Positions 9,884 through 21,416 of a stretch of 64,000 nt of DNA are shown piece by piece. Within the stretch, counting starts at the first letter, position 1; each line of letters starts with the position of its first letter. The DNA is from Obelidium mucronatum (taxonomy: Eukaryota; Chytridiomycota; Chytridiomycetes; Chytridiales; Chytriomycetaceae). Position numbers and translations under genes: made by a program. The notes below the pieces were generated by a model, which saw only the letters and a program-made list of their open reading frames with translations, was not told where the DNA came from and ran no database searches. The stretch covers positions 1 through 64,000 of the forward strand of contig JAIVFH010000040.1 in NCBI GenBank assembly GCA_025765595.1, in the 5' to 3' direction.

Positions 9884-12789
9884 ATGAATCCAGACGAAGA
9901 AGCACCTGTTGTAGAGGTAACAAACGGTTTGATCCATCTGGCAGACCTAACTCTTCAGTCCGACAGGAAATCTCGCTGAGTGTTGAAGAGACGAATCGAC
10001 TGCGGATATCACTTGGACTCAAACCCCTGGATTCTTCTCGCGGAACGAAAGGCGACCAGACCGCGGCGGCCAACTTTGCGGCCGAAAAAGAAGCGGCAGC
10101 AGAAGCGGGCAGAGAGGTAAGGTTTTCGGCGCGCCGACGGCGACAAGTCGAGTAACGTTTTTTTTCTTCCTGCGCCAGGAAGCAGCAGATAGCGGCGCTG
10201 CAGCGCAGCGAGGAGCGCGAGAAGGCGCAGACGCGGCTGGCGGGGCGCGGGCTCGCCGAAGACGGAGACGGCGACGACGGGGCGCGCGGCTGGGCGGCGG
10301 CGCACAAGGCGGCGAGCGCGCGCAACGCAAAGGCGCTGGCGGAGAAGAAGGCGCGCGAGCTGGCGGCGGCGGACGCGGCGGCGGCGGCGCAGTACGCGGC
10401 GGCGGACCTGGCGGGGCTGCGCTGTGGCGCACGCGCTGGCGGCCGTCGGCGACGACATTCTGGTGCTGCGCGACAAGCCGATCGGCGATGACAAATCGGA
10501 CGCCGAGGACGAGCTGGTGTCGCACGCGCTGGCGGCGAACGAGGCCGCCGCGCGCAACGAAAAGAACAAAAAGGGCTTCAAGTACTCGGCGTACGACGAC
10601 AGCGGGAAGATGCTGGCAAAGTACGACCAGGACGAGGACGCCGACGCCGGCTTTGTGCTCGGGGAAGGCGGCGCCGTGGCCGCGGCGGCGTCGCTGGAAG
10701 AGCTGGAGACAGGACGCGAATGCGGGCAGCAAGGTGTCGCTGGAATACGAAAAGATGCGCGAAATCAAAGACTACTACACCCAAGAAGAAGCGGCTGTCG
10801 CCTTTCTAAAGCCGAAAAAGAAGAAGAAGAAAGTAAAGTCTCGAACAAAAGACGAGCCAGATTGGCCCACTGCTTCGCTCGAAAATAATACCAGCAGCAG
10901 CAGAAGCAACGAAACCAATCAAAATGGCGGTGGAGTGCAAATGGATGTGGATGAGGGTAACAACAACACTTTCTCTAAAAGTAACCGAGATGCAAACATT
11001 CACGACATCAACTTTGTCGACGATGATGACCTTCAGATTGCTTTGTCTCGCGCCAGAAATCTTGCCAACAAGAAAGTAAAACGCCCTAATGCACAGGAAA
11101 TTCTTGAAGGTGTGTTTTAAAGTTTGACCGCCGTGGGCGGAAATTGACTGCCGTACATTCGTCATAATAATCATTCAACTTTTTTGTTACAGCGGCAAGA
11201 GCCTTTGAAAATGAACAAGAAACATCCAACAGAAGAATGGCTGCCGGTAGCGACAGCGATGACGACGACGAGGAGGCACTGGTCCTCTCGGCAACTTCAG
11301 AATTTGTAAACAATTTGGCCACAGCTCCAATTGTTCACGCGTCTTCTCGTCGGCGTGTCGCAACCCACCAAGACAACGACGATGACGACGACGACGATAG
11401 CGAGGGTGAAAATGCTAATGCAAAGCCTGCTATTTCAGCATCGGCAGGTTCCAACGCAGCAGAAAATTCAGACGACGATGGCGACAATGGAGATCATGAC
11501 AAAACAGAGAAAGATATGGCCGATCCTGGGTTTATGGATGTTGATTATTCGAACCAAAACGGAAATGACGATGGGGAAAGCTGAGGGTGGAGCTGCTGAA
11601 GGATTGGAAGTGATGGTAATGTTTTGTTTTGACCTGCCTCCGTCTCCTCCTCCTCCATCTAACTATCAATTTCCTGCACACTTTCCTTTATGTGTTTGAT
11701 AGGGAGGAATCGAGGAAGAGCCATTAGTTTCAACAGGTCTGGCAGGCTACGTTGGCACTTCTTGGCCGCCAAGGATTCCTTGAGAAAGTCGATGATGAGC
11801 AACTTGAGCGAGAAAAGAAGCAAGTGGAACGAGCCAAATGGCTCTCTCAGCAACGTCTTCAAGACAGGAAGCGTGAGATTTTGAAGGAGAGGGAAAAGGC
11901 CATCCAGCGTGAAATCAACAAAGCGAAAGGACCTGCCAGAAAAGGTGGCGGTGGTGGTGGTGGAGGAAGTGGCTTGAATGCGGAAGATGAATGGCGTATT
12001 GAAGAAGAGAGTCGAGTTGCCGAGAGGCAGCGAATGAGGGAGTTGGAAGAGCGGTTCAAGAATTATAATCCTGATGTAAACATCAAATATAATGATGAGT
12101 ATGGTCGAAACTTGACACAGAAAGAGGTTTGAGCTGTTTTTTTTTTTTTTTTTTTTTTTTTTTGAAACTTATTATTAACCATTTATTGAACATTCAATGG
12201 AAAACAGGCATTCCGTTTACTTTCACATAAATTCCATGGTAAAGGATCAGGAAAAATGAAGACAGAGAAAAGGCTACTGAAAATGGATGAAGAGTATGTA
12301 TTGAACTGTTTTTTTTTGGGGGGGGGGTTGAGCGATACATTCTAATTTGGCCCCCTGTTTTTTTTCGAATCTAGAGCCAAACTGAACAAAATGAAGTCAG
12401 CCGATACACCTCTTCAAACAGCATCCGCCCTCTTGGAAAAGACCAAAATAGCAAAAACGGCACACTTGGTGCTGGCAGTTGGAAACCGCAACTCACTTCC
12501 CCAAGACGTTGTTGCAGCTGAAGAGAAGGCGCTACTGGAAAAAAGGAACGCGAGATTAGCTGCCGTTGCAAAAGCAAAAGAGCTCAAGGCTGCAAAAGCG
12601 AAAGGTGCCGGAGGCTCATCATCGTCATCAACCAAGGGTAACTCTTCTGTAGCTCCTGGAACGAGTAGTACTGTTGCGTCTGCTGGTTCGCGGGGTAAGG
12701 TTGCATTTGGGTTGTCTGGTGGGACAAAGCGAAAAGCCGACGCGTCAAGTGGACTGTTTGAAGAATCTCTGGCCAAAAAGTCGAAATAA
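9884..12789 (+). CDS. SNU66: Snu66/SART1, U4/U6.U5 tri-snRNP protein
   Basis: SART1/Snu66 is a spliceosome component that helps recruit the tri-snRNP. Exon 1 (MNPDEEAPVVE) joins at 9916 to EISLSVEETNRLRISLGLKPL, the typical family N-terminus. A GC-rich, alanine-rich middle carries the DLAGL/VAHAL region equivalent to human DLQGLTVEHA. The C-terminus has EEEPLVSTGLA, FRLLSHKFHGKGSGKMKTE and SADTPLQTASALLEKTKIAKTAHLVL, which are near-diagnostic. The reading frame needs a single extra base to be skipped at four points: 10423, 10712, the TGA at 11582-11584, and 11751. At each, the family alignment or exon phase continues without a gap after the skip. No other defect is visible, and the gene should be essential. 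Confidence 0.9.
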
Positions 12790-12862
12790 ATTAAACTGTT
12801 GATGCATACCTTTTATTTATGTAGCTTCCTCACCAAAATTGTGCTTGTAAAACTATCAGAAA

Positions 12863-13931
12863 ATGGTGTTGACCGTTTCAAGCGCCAACACTACTCTGCC
12901 TGCCTTATTGACACCACCCACGAGTGTTGATCCAAAGTATCGCATCCTGGATAACCTCACCAAAGATCAAAGCAAAAGCATAAAGGAACTTCAACAACGG
13001 ATCAGGGACATGTTTGTAAGGGGCAATGAATTGCACGGCGTTCCCTTGCGTGATGAAGAAGCCTGGGCTACTACTGATGAATGCAGCTGGCGATTTCTCA
13101 AAGCCAATAAGTTTAATGTTAATAAGGCTGAAGCTGCGTTGATGAAGACGTTGCAATGGCAAGTCGGCGGGTTTTGAGAAGAACTCAAGTTTGCGCCTTG
13201 GCAATTTTAATTAACAAACATGCAAAAAAACATAGGAGACGCGAATTCAGACCAACCGAAATTACACCAGAAGAAGTCGAAGAAGAATTCAAGAGTGGAA
13301 AGGCGTTTTGGTCGGGATACGACAAAATCGGACGGCCAGTGATTCATTTAGCATCCTCAAAACTCAAGTCTTCCGACTCGGCAAGGTTCCAAAAGTTTAT
13401 CATTTTCAATCTCGAGAATTCTTCAAAGTTGTGTCCTGAGGGAATTTTTCAAGTGACAAGGACTGGCCATGCGAAAGGGCTGACAATGTTTAATGGCTTG
13501 TCTATTCCGGAATCGATTAAATTGGTATCTATTGTGCAGTGAGTTTTATGGCTTTATGCTATCTTTTTTTTACCCCCTATTCCTTTGTTAACTGTTGGAA
13601 TTTTTGCAGATCACACTATCCGGAGAAACTTGGTTGCTCCATTGATTTCGACCCAACTTGGGTCATGTGGGCGGTATCATCAATTATGACGACTTTCATG
13701 GATGATTCCACGAAATCCAAATTGCACTTGGCATCGTCAAAACCAGGTGTTCAAGCTGGAAAAAGGGACAGTTCCAACTCGAAAGCAAAGGAAACTGGCG
13801 GTTGGGTAGACAATGTTGAGGAATTGGTTGATGCCAGTCAGTTACCAATCTATTTGGGAGGAACTTATTCCATTCAATATGACCACAATGTTCACTGGAA
13901 ACCATTTGTGGAAAGAGTTTGGAATCAGTAA
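12863..13931 (+). CDS. Sec14-like CRAL-TRIO lipid-transfer protein
   Basis: The 306-residue protein has a CRAL-TRIO N-domain (about residues 30-110, with DECSWRFLKANKFNVNKAEAAL) followed by a CRAL-TRIO lipid-binding domain (IGRPVIHLASSKLKSS, YPEKLGCSIDFDPTWVMWAV, LPIYLGGTY). These proteins move phosphatidylinositol or other lipids between membranes. Exons are 12863-13158, 13236-13538 and 13610-13931. The first intron begins GCAAGT and ends CATAG, a GC-AG intron, and only this splice keeps the frame (W-R-R-E-F). The second is a standard GTGAGT intron. The gene starts 73 bp after the SART1 stop on the same strand. The particular lipid cannot be told from the sequence. Confidence 0.85.
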
Positions 13932-14018
13932 AATTAGCTGGAGTTTTTTTGAGTATTACAATACAGAACCCCCCACTATTGATGCTTTTCGTTTGTGAAT
14001 CCTTCTATTTTTTTATTA

Positions 14019-14367
14019 TTATTGTTTCGTTGCGTCAGGAGAGGCTTCATCATTTGGTTTGGGTAGAGCAACACCAGGCGGAAGTTCACCCGTCCTGTGC
14101 GCCTTCACTAGATCCGTCTTCAACTGTTTCCAAGACTTTCTACAGTCTTTATATTCAGCGAACAGGTGGGCGCATTTCGTTCTGTAGACTTCCCTGAAAA
14201 AGAACAAACGAGTGAGTTCCTCTTTTGAAGAGCCAATCGAACAAGTAGACCAGTCCTACCGATCGAAATTCAAATCTGCCATGCATTTGTTGGCAGCCTT
14301 GAGTTGATCAGCACAGAATTCTAGTTGCGGTGGTAGTCCTTCTGGTGTCGAAAACAGTGCTTCCCAT
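14019..14367 (-). CDS. Twin CX9C (CHCH) mitochondrial protein, Cox23-like
   Basis: Two cysteine pairs with exact CX9C spacing, CADQLKAANKC and CAHLFAEYKDC, define a coiled-coil-helix-coiled-coil-helix protein of the mitochondrial intermembrane space, imported by the Mia40 disulfide relay. The size (about 100 residues) and the KSW after the last cysteine fit Cox23/CHCHD7, a cytochrome oxidase assembly factor, but other twin CX9C proteins remain possible. Exon 1 is 14260-14367 and exon 2 is 14019-14193, with a GTAGGA...TTTTTCAG intron. The only nearby ATG (14365-14367) is one base out of frame with the first CX9C exon: the G-run right after the ATG carries one base too many. Confidence 0.7.
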
Positions 14368-14422
14368 TTTTTTCTCAAGTGTTAATTTATTCGTCTATTT
14401 AACTTCTATCTTTGTGATTTAA

Positions 14423-14817
14423 CTATTGAGGAAAAATGCCTGTTCTTTTGTTTAATGAAACTTTCTTGGATAGATCTGGATCTGAAAACAGCTCTATTCG
14501 AAAACTAGTGAGAAAAAGTGAGTTGCACGATTGAATCGAGAAAAAGACTCGCCAAATACATTACCGGCTGCAAAGTCCTTCACGTTCTCTGGCTTCTTCA
14601 AAAGTAACTTGCCCCATGAAAAAATTCAGGATGTCTTTGATTTCCGGATGATCGCGAAGGTAATGTTCATTTTCGATACGCGTTTGAATCTAAACGAGGA
14701 TCAAACATCTGGCATTCCCAAAGAAAGACGGGGTCTGGTTACCAACCACATCAATCTTTCAATGTAGCCCGCTGATCAGTCAGAAAGGACGCTCTGGAAT
14801 CTGACCTCCGTTGACAT
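14423..14817 (-). CDS. RIIAD1-like RIIa-domain protein (frame interrupted)
   Basis: The segment IQTRIENEHYLRDHPEIKDIL, then LLLKKPENVKDFAA, then ELFSDPDLSKKV matches the small RIIa-domain protein RIIAD1 along its length. RIIa folds dimerise and dock to amphipathic helices, often in cilia. The last two blocks join over a clean GTAATG...AATAG intron. Between the first two, one base too many in the GGGG at 14612-14615 breaks the frame. Upstream, a TGA at 14776-14778 interrupts the join between an ATG (MSTEVRFQSVLSD) and DQRATLKD, and the exon junction near 14745-14760 is not clear. It is either a decayed gene or one affected by the same +1 breaks seen elsewhere. Confidence 0.6.
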
Positions 14818-14899
14818 AATGTTGGATTTAAAAAAAAAAACATGAAAGACAATCAAATAACATTCCATTATTTCTCATTATTGAGAAAAACTATCACTT

Positions 14900-17800
14900 T
14901 TACAGCAACTTTTCAGCATGGGATTGGGCAAGTTTCAGTGCCTCTACTGCACGCGTTAATTCGGCAACGGCGGCACCTTGAGCGGAATCATCCTTTCCAC
15001 CAGACTTTCCTCCAACAGCAGCAGCAACAACGGCAGCCCAAGCATTGGCCTTCAAACCCTTCGAAATGTGCTCTTTGGCAACAACTGCAGAGTAGACAAC
15101 CTTGTCCTCCTCCTCGTCTACTGAAACAAACAGAGCAGATTTGTTCCCCAAACCCTTCACGTGTGCGCCAGCAGATGTCACGGCCTTCATGTTGGCACCA
15201 ACTTCCAAGTTGATAACTGCAAACGATGGGGATGGCTCAGCTTCAAACACTGCCTTGACCTTGTCAACAGCCTACAAAATATAAAAACTCAGGACAAAAC
15301 AAGAAACCACCAAGTTTTATGACTAACCTCCTTCACTTCTTGAGCCTTTCGGTTCTTGTCAGCGTCGTCAAAAGCCTTCTTCAACTCATTAAACTCCTTA
15401 CGGAACTCAGCCTTGGTGACAACAGGAATAACAATTTCATCCAACTCTTTGCCGAGACTCTTCAAAGCGCCTTCCAAAGAGGTGCCACTCAAAGACCGAG
15501 CCATGATAAGCTTGTCTTTGAATTCAGCAGCAAGCCTTTGAGCCTACAATCAATAGTTTAAGACCAAGTTTAAGAATCCTCAAAAGTTTCCAAACATACA
15601 CCCTTGGCTTCTGCTCCTGTAGCTGCAATAATACGTCTGATTCCCTTGGCAATGCTCGTTTCTTCCAGAATCACGAGCTTCTTAATCTGGCCCGTCTTTG
15701 GCACGTGAGTTCCACCACAGAATTCAATAGAGTTGGTAGCCCATTTATCGTTTGTAGGATCCGCCAAAACGTCGTCAATGTTGAAACCGACAGTCACAAC
15801 ACGAACTGGGTCTGGGTAGACTTCACCAAACACGGCACGAAGCCCCTTGATGTTCTTTGCTTGGGCAAGAGGCACTTCCCTGCTGTACACCTTGACATCG
15901 TTTGAAATGATAAGGTTGCAGGTGGCTTCGATCTCCTTCAATTGTTCAGTGGTGGGTGCATTCTTTTGGGAAAAGTCAAAACGGAGCTTCTCTGGTGTAA
16001 CTAGAGAACCCTTTTGATCAACACCTTCACCCAAAGTCTTCAAAAGACCATAGTTCAAGATGTGGGTTGCAGTGTGGTTGTTGGCCATTGGAAGTCTTCG
16101 CTCCTCGTCGTAGGAAGCTTCAACCTTGTCGCCAACCTTGACAGTACCACTGCTCAACGATCCAATGTGGAGAATGTATGATCCGTAGACTTGAACATCC
16201 TCGACGACAAATTCACTTTTGCCAATCTTCAAGATACCAGTGTCGTATTGCTGTCCTCCCTGTTCAGCGTAGAAGTTTGTCTTGTCAAGAACAATTCCAA
16301 AGTTTCCAGAGAAGTCCTTGCGGGCAATGTCCTTCACGAATTCTGGTGCCTTGTAAATTGCCTTAACAGTGGCCTTGATAGTCTTCTTGTCTACAATTCG
16401 CAATGTTGATTAGTCTGGCCGATGTAAACCAATTTTTTTCAAACGCCTTCACACACCGTATTTTGCTGAATCATCGGTTGGTGGCACATCAGGATTTTCT
16501 TCAAGCTTTCCAATAGCGACAACATCCAATCCCACGTTTTCGCCCTTGTCACCAACCTTTCCACCCTTGGACTTCTCCTTGGCCTTCAATTGTTCAGCCA
16601 AGAACTGTTCCTCATCGACAGTGAATCCAATTTCTTCAGCCATCAAGCGCGTCAAGTCGACTGGGAAACCGTAGGTGTCATACAACTTCCAAACATCAGG
16701 CACCATCAAGAACTTTCGTTCCACGGTCCTTGGCGGTTTGAATACATCCTTCAAAGAGCTTTTCACCACGGTCCAAAGTTTTCGCGAATGACTGCTCTTC
16801 TTCATTGAGGATTTGCTTAAGGTCAACAACCTTGCGACGGATTTCTGGGAATGCATCGCCCTGAAAAAAATATAATCGTTTAGCGAACCCAAACTGGTTT
16901 CAAAAGCTTTCCTCACCATCTCAGCGACAACTGTGTCGACAAGAGTGGAGAAAAAGTTTCCAATTGGTGCGTTGAATCTTCTTCGAACGTAACGAGCACC
17001 ACGACGAAGAATTCTACGCAGTACATATCCACGTCCTTCGTTGGATGGAACTCCACCATCGCTGATTGCAAATGTCAATGTACGAACGTGATCGGCAACG
17101 ACACGGTAGGCAGTGTCGACACCATCTTTGTCATCGGCACCGACAAGTCCTGCAGCATAAAGACACGTAAGATGATACGAGTTGCATAAAAGCGGCAACA
17201 CTAACCAGAGTATGGACGAGCCCCAGTCATTTCTTGAATCTTCTTGAAGATTCCCATGAAGGCATCAGTATCGTAGTTACTTCTCTTGTTTTGCAAAACA
17301 CTGGTGACACGCTCAAGACCAGCCCCAGTGTCAATGTGCTTGTTTGGAAGGGAACGCAATGACCGGTCTGGTTCACGGTTGTATTGCATGAAGACCAAGT
17401 TCCAGATTTCAAGAACATCAGGGTCATCCAAGTTCACGAGGTGGGAAGCATCTCGGCCACCAATACGATCGAAATGGATTTCAGAACATGGCCCACATGG
17501 TCCTTGAAAAAAATGGACAAGTTGAATAAGCTTGAACGGTTAAAAGAAACAGGAAACGAAATACCTTGATCACCCATCTCCCAGAAGTTTTCCTTGCTTC
17601 CAAATGGAATAACGTGCTTTGGGTCCAAACCCAAGTCAAGCCAAAGTTGCTTTGCTTCTAAATCAGGACCTATAAAAGAAGGACGATTGGTCATAGTTGG
17701 ACTTGGGCAGTGATACGTACCAAGACCAAGCGCCTCATCACCACCAAAATATGTGATGTAAAGCCTATCTTTTGGCATTTTGTAGACAACAGTCAAAAGT

Positions 17801-18504
17801 TCCCAAGCCATATGAATTGCCTCCTTCTTAAAGTAGTCTCCAAAAGACCAGTTACCCAACATTTCGAAAAAGGTGTGGTGGTAAACATCTTTTCCGACAT
17901 CTTCCAAATCATTGTGCTTTCCACCTATCAAGCGAAGGAGAGAAAATGTAAATAGGTGGGATGAGATGGATTTGCGTGAGTTAAAAACGAAAAAGGAGGA
18001 GGGTGCGGCATGATCTTGCATTCATCCTGAGATCCACGCAAATCTTTGAGCTTTTTACGCAATCATTCGCCAGTAATTTAGAATGGTCCAATTGGGCATT
18101 GATCGGCCCTGCTTCTGACAGATAAAGCCATTTCAAATTGGCCTCAATACTCCAGAACAGCCATCCGCAGTGACAAACATTGACACGCAATTGCAATCCC
18201 AATTCAAGCACGGAGGCATCGGAGAGATGGGTTGTGTATTACCGGCACGGATGCACTTTTGCGAGTTTGCAGCGCGCTTCCACTTGCTCATGTCTGAGTT
18301 GGGGTCGACTGTTCCCAGAAAGACGGGCTTAAATTGGTTCATTCCCGAGTTTGCAAAGAGCAGAGTGGGGTCGTTGACTGGAATGGTTGACGACGATGGC
18401 ACGAAGGTGTGTCCCTGCTTCGACACAAAGAAGTCGACAAACGTCGAGCGCACCTTGCTCAGCGGCCACTGCGTTTCTTGTTCTGCTTTCTTGGTTGCGG
18501 GCAT
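14900..18504 (-). CDS. ALA1: Alanyl-tRNA synthetase
   Basis: Full-length class II AlaRS of eukaryotic type, charging tRNA-Ala in cytosol and probably mitochondria. The N-terminal catalytic core starts [20 protein letters not shown] and includes [31 protein letters not shown] and [21 protein letters not shown]. The editing domain has zinc-site motifs HTATH and FCGGTH. The C-terminal DHHA1-type region ends QSHAEKLL. It contains several introns, the first unusually long (about 310 bp, 17926-18238). One frame break occurs: after GTKVLDGA an in-frame TGA (16696-16698) must be passed by skipping its T, after which [15 protein letters not shown] continues in gap-free alignment with other AlaRS proteins. 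The rest is intact, so this is not a decaying pseudogene. Confidence 0.93.
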
Positions 18505-19063
18505 TCTCTTCAGTTGATGTGTTCCTGTGTGGACAAGTCGACGAAACGAGAGAATTGTGAAGATGATTTATTCAGCGTTACTTTACTCTCTGCATGAAAC
18601 CCAATCACATTATTAAGTCTTTGTTGGCTTTTCCTTCTCATTGAGATGAATCATAATCTGCATTGGGTGCTGCAGTTACTTATCCTACTATTGTGACTTC
18701 ACCACTTTCCTCCACTAAAGGAACCCTGACAACCAATGAAGACAAGCACACTACGTTAACGTAGTGTTTATATATTAAGAAAGGATGATATATTAAATGA
18801 CATTATACTAAACAGCAATAAGGGAAGCTCTACAGTAGCTTCATGGCAGTCAAACATGAACAAAAAAACGGGAAGGCACTCTACAGGAGTGCCACTAAAA
18901 CTGAAATACAATCCAAAATAAAAACTGGAACGCCATCCAGCAGCCCAAAAGTTCCAAGGAACTTAAGAAGCTTAAAATAAATGAACAAGAAGCAAGAAAA
19001 TCAAACAGAAAAAAAAAATAGAAGGATACAACGAACAATAGGCACCCTTGGGGCCAGTACCTC
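18505..19063. other. Intergenic, no gene seen
   Basis: This 559-bp stretch lies between the AlaRS start and the end of the next minus-strand gene. It is AT-rich, with no convincing open frame, RNA gene or long repeat. It should contain the AlaRS promoter near 18505 and the 3' region of the downstream gene near 19000. Confidence 0.5.
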
Positions 19064-21416
19064 TCACGACGAAGAAATGGCATCTTCCACGACACGAATG
19101 ACCTCATCTTTCATCTCGTTCCATGTGAATGAAACTCCGGACGCCAAAGTCATCACCATGACGTCTTGGACCGTGAATACCACGTCCAGAATGCGATCCT
19201 GGATCGTGGGATTCATGGAAACTTCGATCCTTTCGTCAAGAGTTCTAAATTCCAGGATGATATTGGAATTAAAGCCATGGGCCAGTAGAGCACTTGCATT
19301 GACAACAAAGTGCTCCATGATTGTGGAGACAATTGCCCCAGCGTACTCTGGGGATAATGGAGGAAATAGCGTTGCAAGTTCGCTGCATTCATTGTAGAAC
19401 ACAATGACTTCACCAGCATCCAACTCCAATGGTACAACAGGCTCCCGATCTGTGACTTCTTCAACAGCTTCCACAGCGAATTCAATTAGCGGGCTGCTTG
19501 AAATAATTGATTGCGGCTGCTCCGTACAATCAGGTCCCTGCAAGTCGTCAAGTGAATTCATAGCCAACTGGTCATAGGCATTATCCAGCCCAGTAACCCA
19601 TTCCCTTTCAAGTAGCTCAACGTCGGCCGATGACGGCTTTTCATCATGTTGGGTGCTGTGGTTGTCGGCAATGAAACCGGCTACAAACCGGTGAATATTT
19701 TCCACTGTTATTACTTTGGCCATCTTGGAAGCAAATGATGGTTGAGATTCAAAGTCTTCCAACACTTCAATGACAGTGTAAAGAATCAAAACACATCGGT
19801 CCTTTACATTCTTGTCGGTGGCGGAGTAGCCAAGCACCAGAGGGATGATGGCGGCATCAAGTTTCGGCATTGTCGCATAACCACACGTCAGTGGCTTGGG
19901 AAGAAAACTTAAAATGTTCTTTGCGATATCCAATGCGAATATTCTGCTGGTAATGGGTGACGATGATGCCAGGGCATTGGCGTTGGCGTAAAATCTCTCT
20001 ACTTCACATTCTAGAGGTGAACGAGACGGGAGCTCCTCAAGACCATTGCCCAAAAGGTCTCTCAATCTTTGATTTTCTTTTTTCAGTAATTGATTTTCTG
20101 CACGCAGTGCATCCATTTCAGCGTTGGTGGCAACTTCTGGTGAAGTAAACACATGAACTGGAGCAGGTGGGAAGTCGCACGCCTTTTCGGCAGCTGGTGC
20201 GATATAGTTTCCGATGGCAGCTTTCTCATTCTTCTTGGTCTTTTTCTGTTGACAGTTTACAAGTCAGTAAATAACTGTTTTTTTTTTCAAAACAAAGGGG
20301 CAATATCCTACCTCAACAAACAGCTCATTTGGATTTTCTTTAGCCTCAAAACCACTCTTGTCGATGGTAGTTTGGAGCTGCATAAAAGACTGGCTGGAGA
20401 GATCAGTAGTGTGAATCAGAACAGGAATTTTGCTTTTAAGTCCAGGCTTTGCAACTGGAATGTGAGTTAGCTGGGCAGGGCCATTCATCGACTTGTTTAA
20501 TTGACCTGTGGATTGGTGGAAAGGGAACCCGCAGCATCACGGGGAATTCTTGATGGCTATGACTGGATTTAAAGACTATTCCGCTTGCGACCGTTTTCTG
20601 GGCAGTCATCACCTCCTGTTGAAAAGTAATTGATTCAATGCTTCTTTTACATTAGCAAAAGCGAAAAAATCTTACCTCAACAAACAACCGGTGCGGCATT
20701 TCTTTCACTTTAAAACCACTCTTATCCTTAACATTTCCAGTTTGAAACTGGGTACAAGAAACTCTGGAGCCGTAAGTAGTGCGAATCAGGACCGGAATTT
20801 TGCTTTGAGGACCGAGCTCTGTAACTAAGGAAACCGGAGCGCGTTCCACTGGCAAACTTGATTGAGTGGCGGTCAACGGAGTGGAAACACGGAGATGCAT
20901 CACAGGGAATTCTTCATGGCTATGACTGGACTCAAACCAGGTCTCTTCAGGGACAACTTGTTTCTGACTTCTTTCTTGGTCTTCTTCGTCTTCTTCTGTT
21001 GAAAGTCAACAAATGCAATTAATGTTTGAAGAAAAAGCAATAACAAAGGCAATAATCCCACCTCAACAAACAACTGGTGGAGTTTTTCTTTGGCCTCAAT
21101 ACCACCTGACAAACATTTTCGCAAAGGAACCCTGACAATCCAAAAATATTTAACACCACGGCAAAGCAAGACTAATAATAAAAAATCAATGCGCTATTTT
21201 ATACTTGTTTTTCTTTGACATATAGTACGGTTGAATAGTGGGCTGGTTCTTTGGTCTGTGACGCAACAAAAGCATTAGAAACGACAGGTATGGTCGAAAA
21301 TGAAAAATAAATAAATTGAACTTTGCGATCACTTACGTGTTTGTTAAAGCAGTGAGTTTGACGTGGCTGGGAAGCGTGATGTGGACGTTAGTTGCAGTGG
21401 CGTTGCGCTGTGACAT
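19064..21416 (-). CDS. Unrecognised coiled-coil protein with repeated exons
   Basis: I do not recognise this family. Exon 1 (ATG at 21416, MSQRNATATNVHITLP, ending at a GTAAGT site) is followed by small exons that repeat a motif: EAKEKLHQLFVE, KVKEMPHRLFVE and EAKENPNELFVE. Each stops exactly at LFVE before a phase-0 intron, and two are preceded by SKIPVLIxTT. After the third repeat the exon opens KKTKKNEK and runs into a 362-residue C-terminal part. That part holds a short coiled coil (ALRAENQLLKKENQRLRDLL) and an acidic helical region. A +1 break is needed at 20501 and a further break near 20950-20990. It could be a cytoskeletal or scaffold protein, but nothing in the sequence proves it. 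Confidence 0.6.

Noticed and set aside
14531..14767. Plus-strand frame over the RIIAD1-like gene
   Set aside because: The minus strand carries the recognisable protein and its splice sites; the plus frame has no similarity to anything I recognise.
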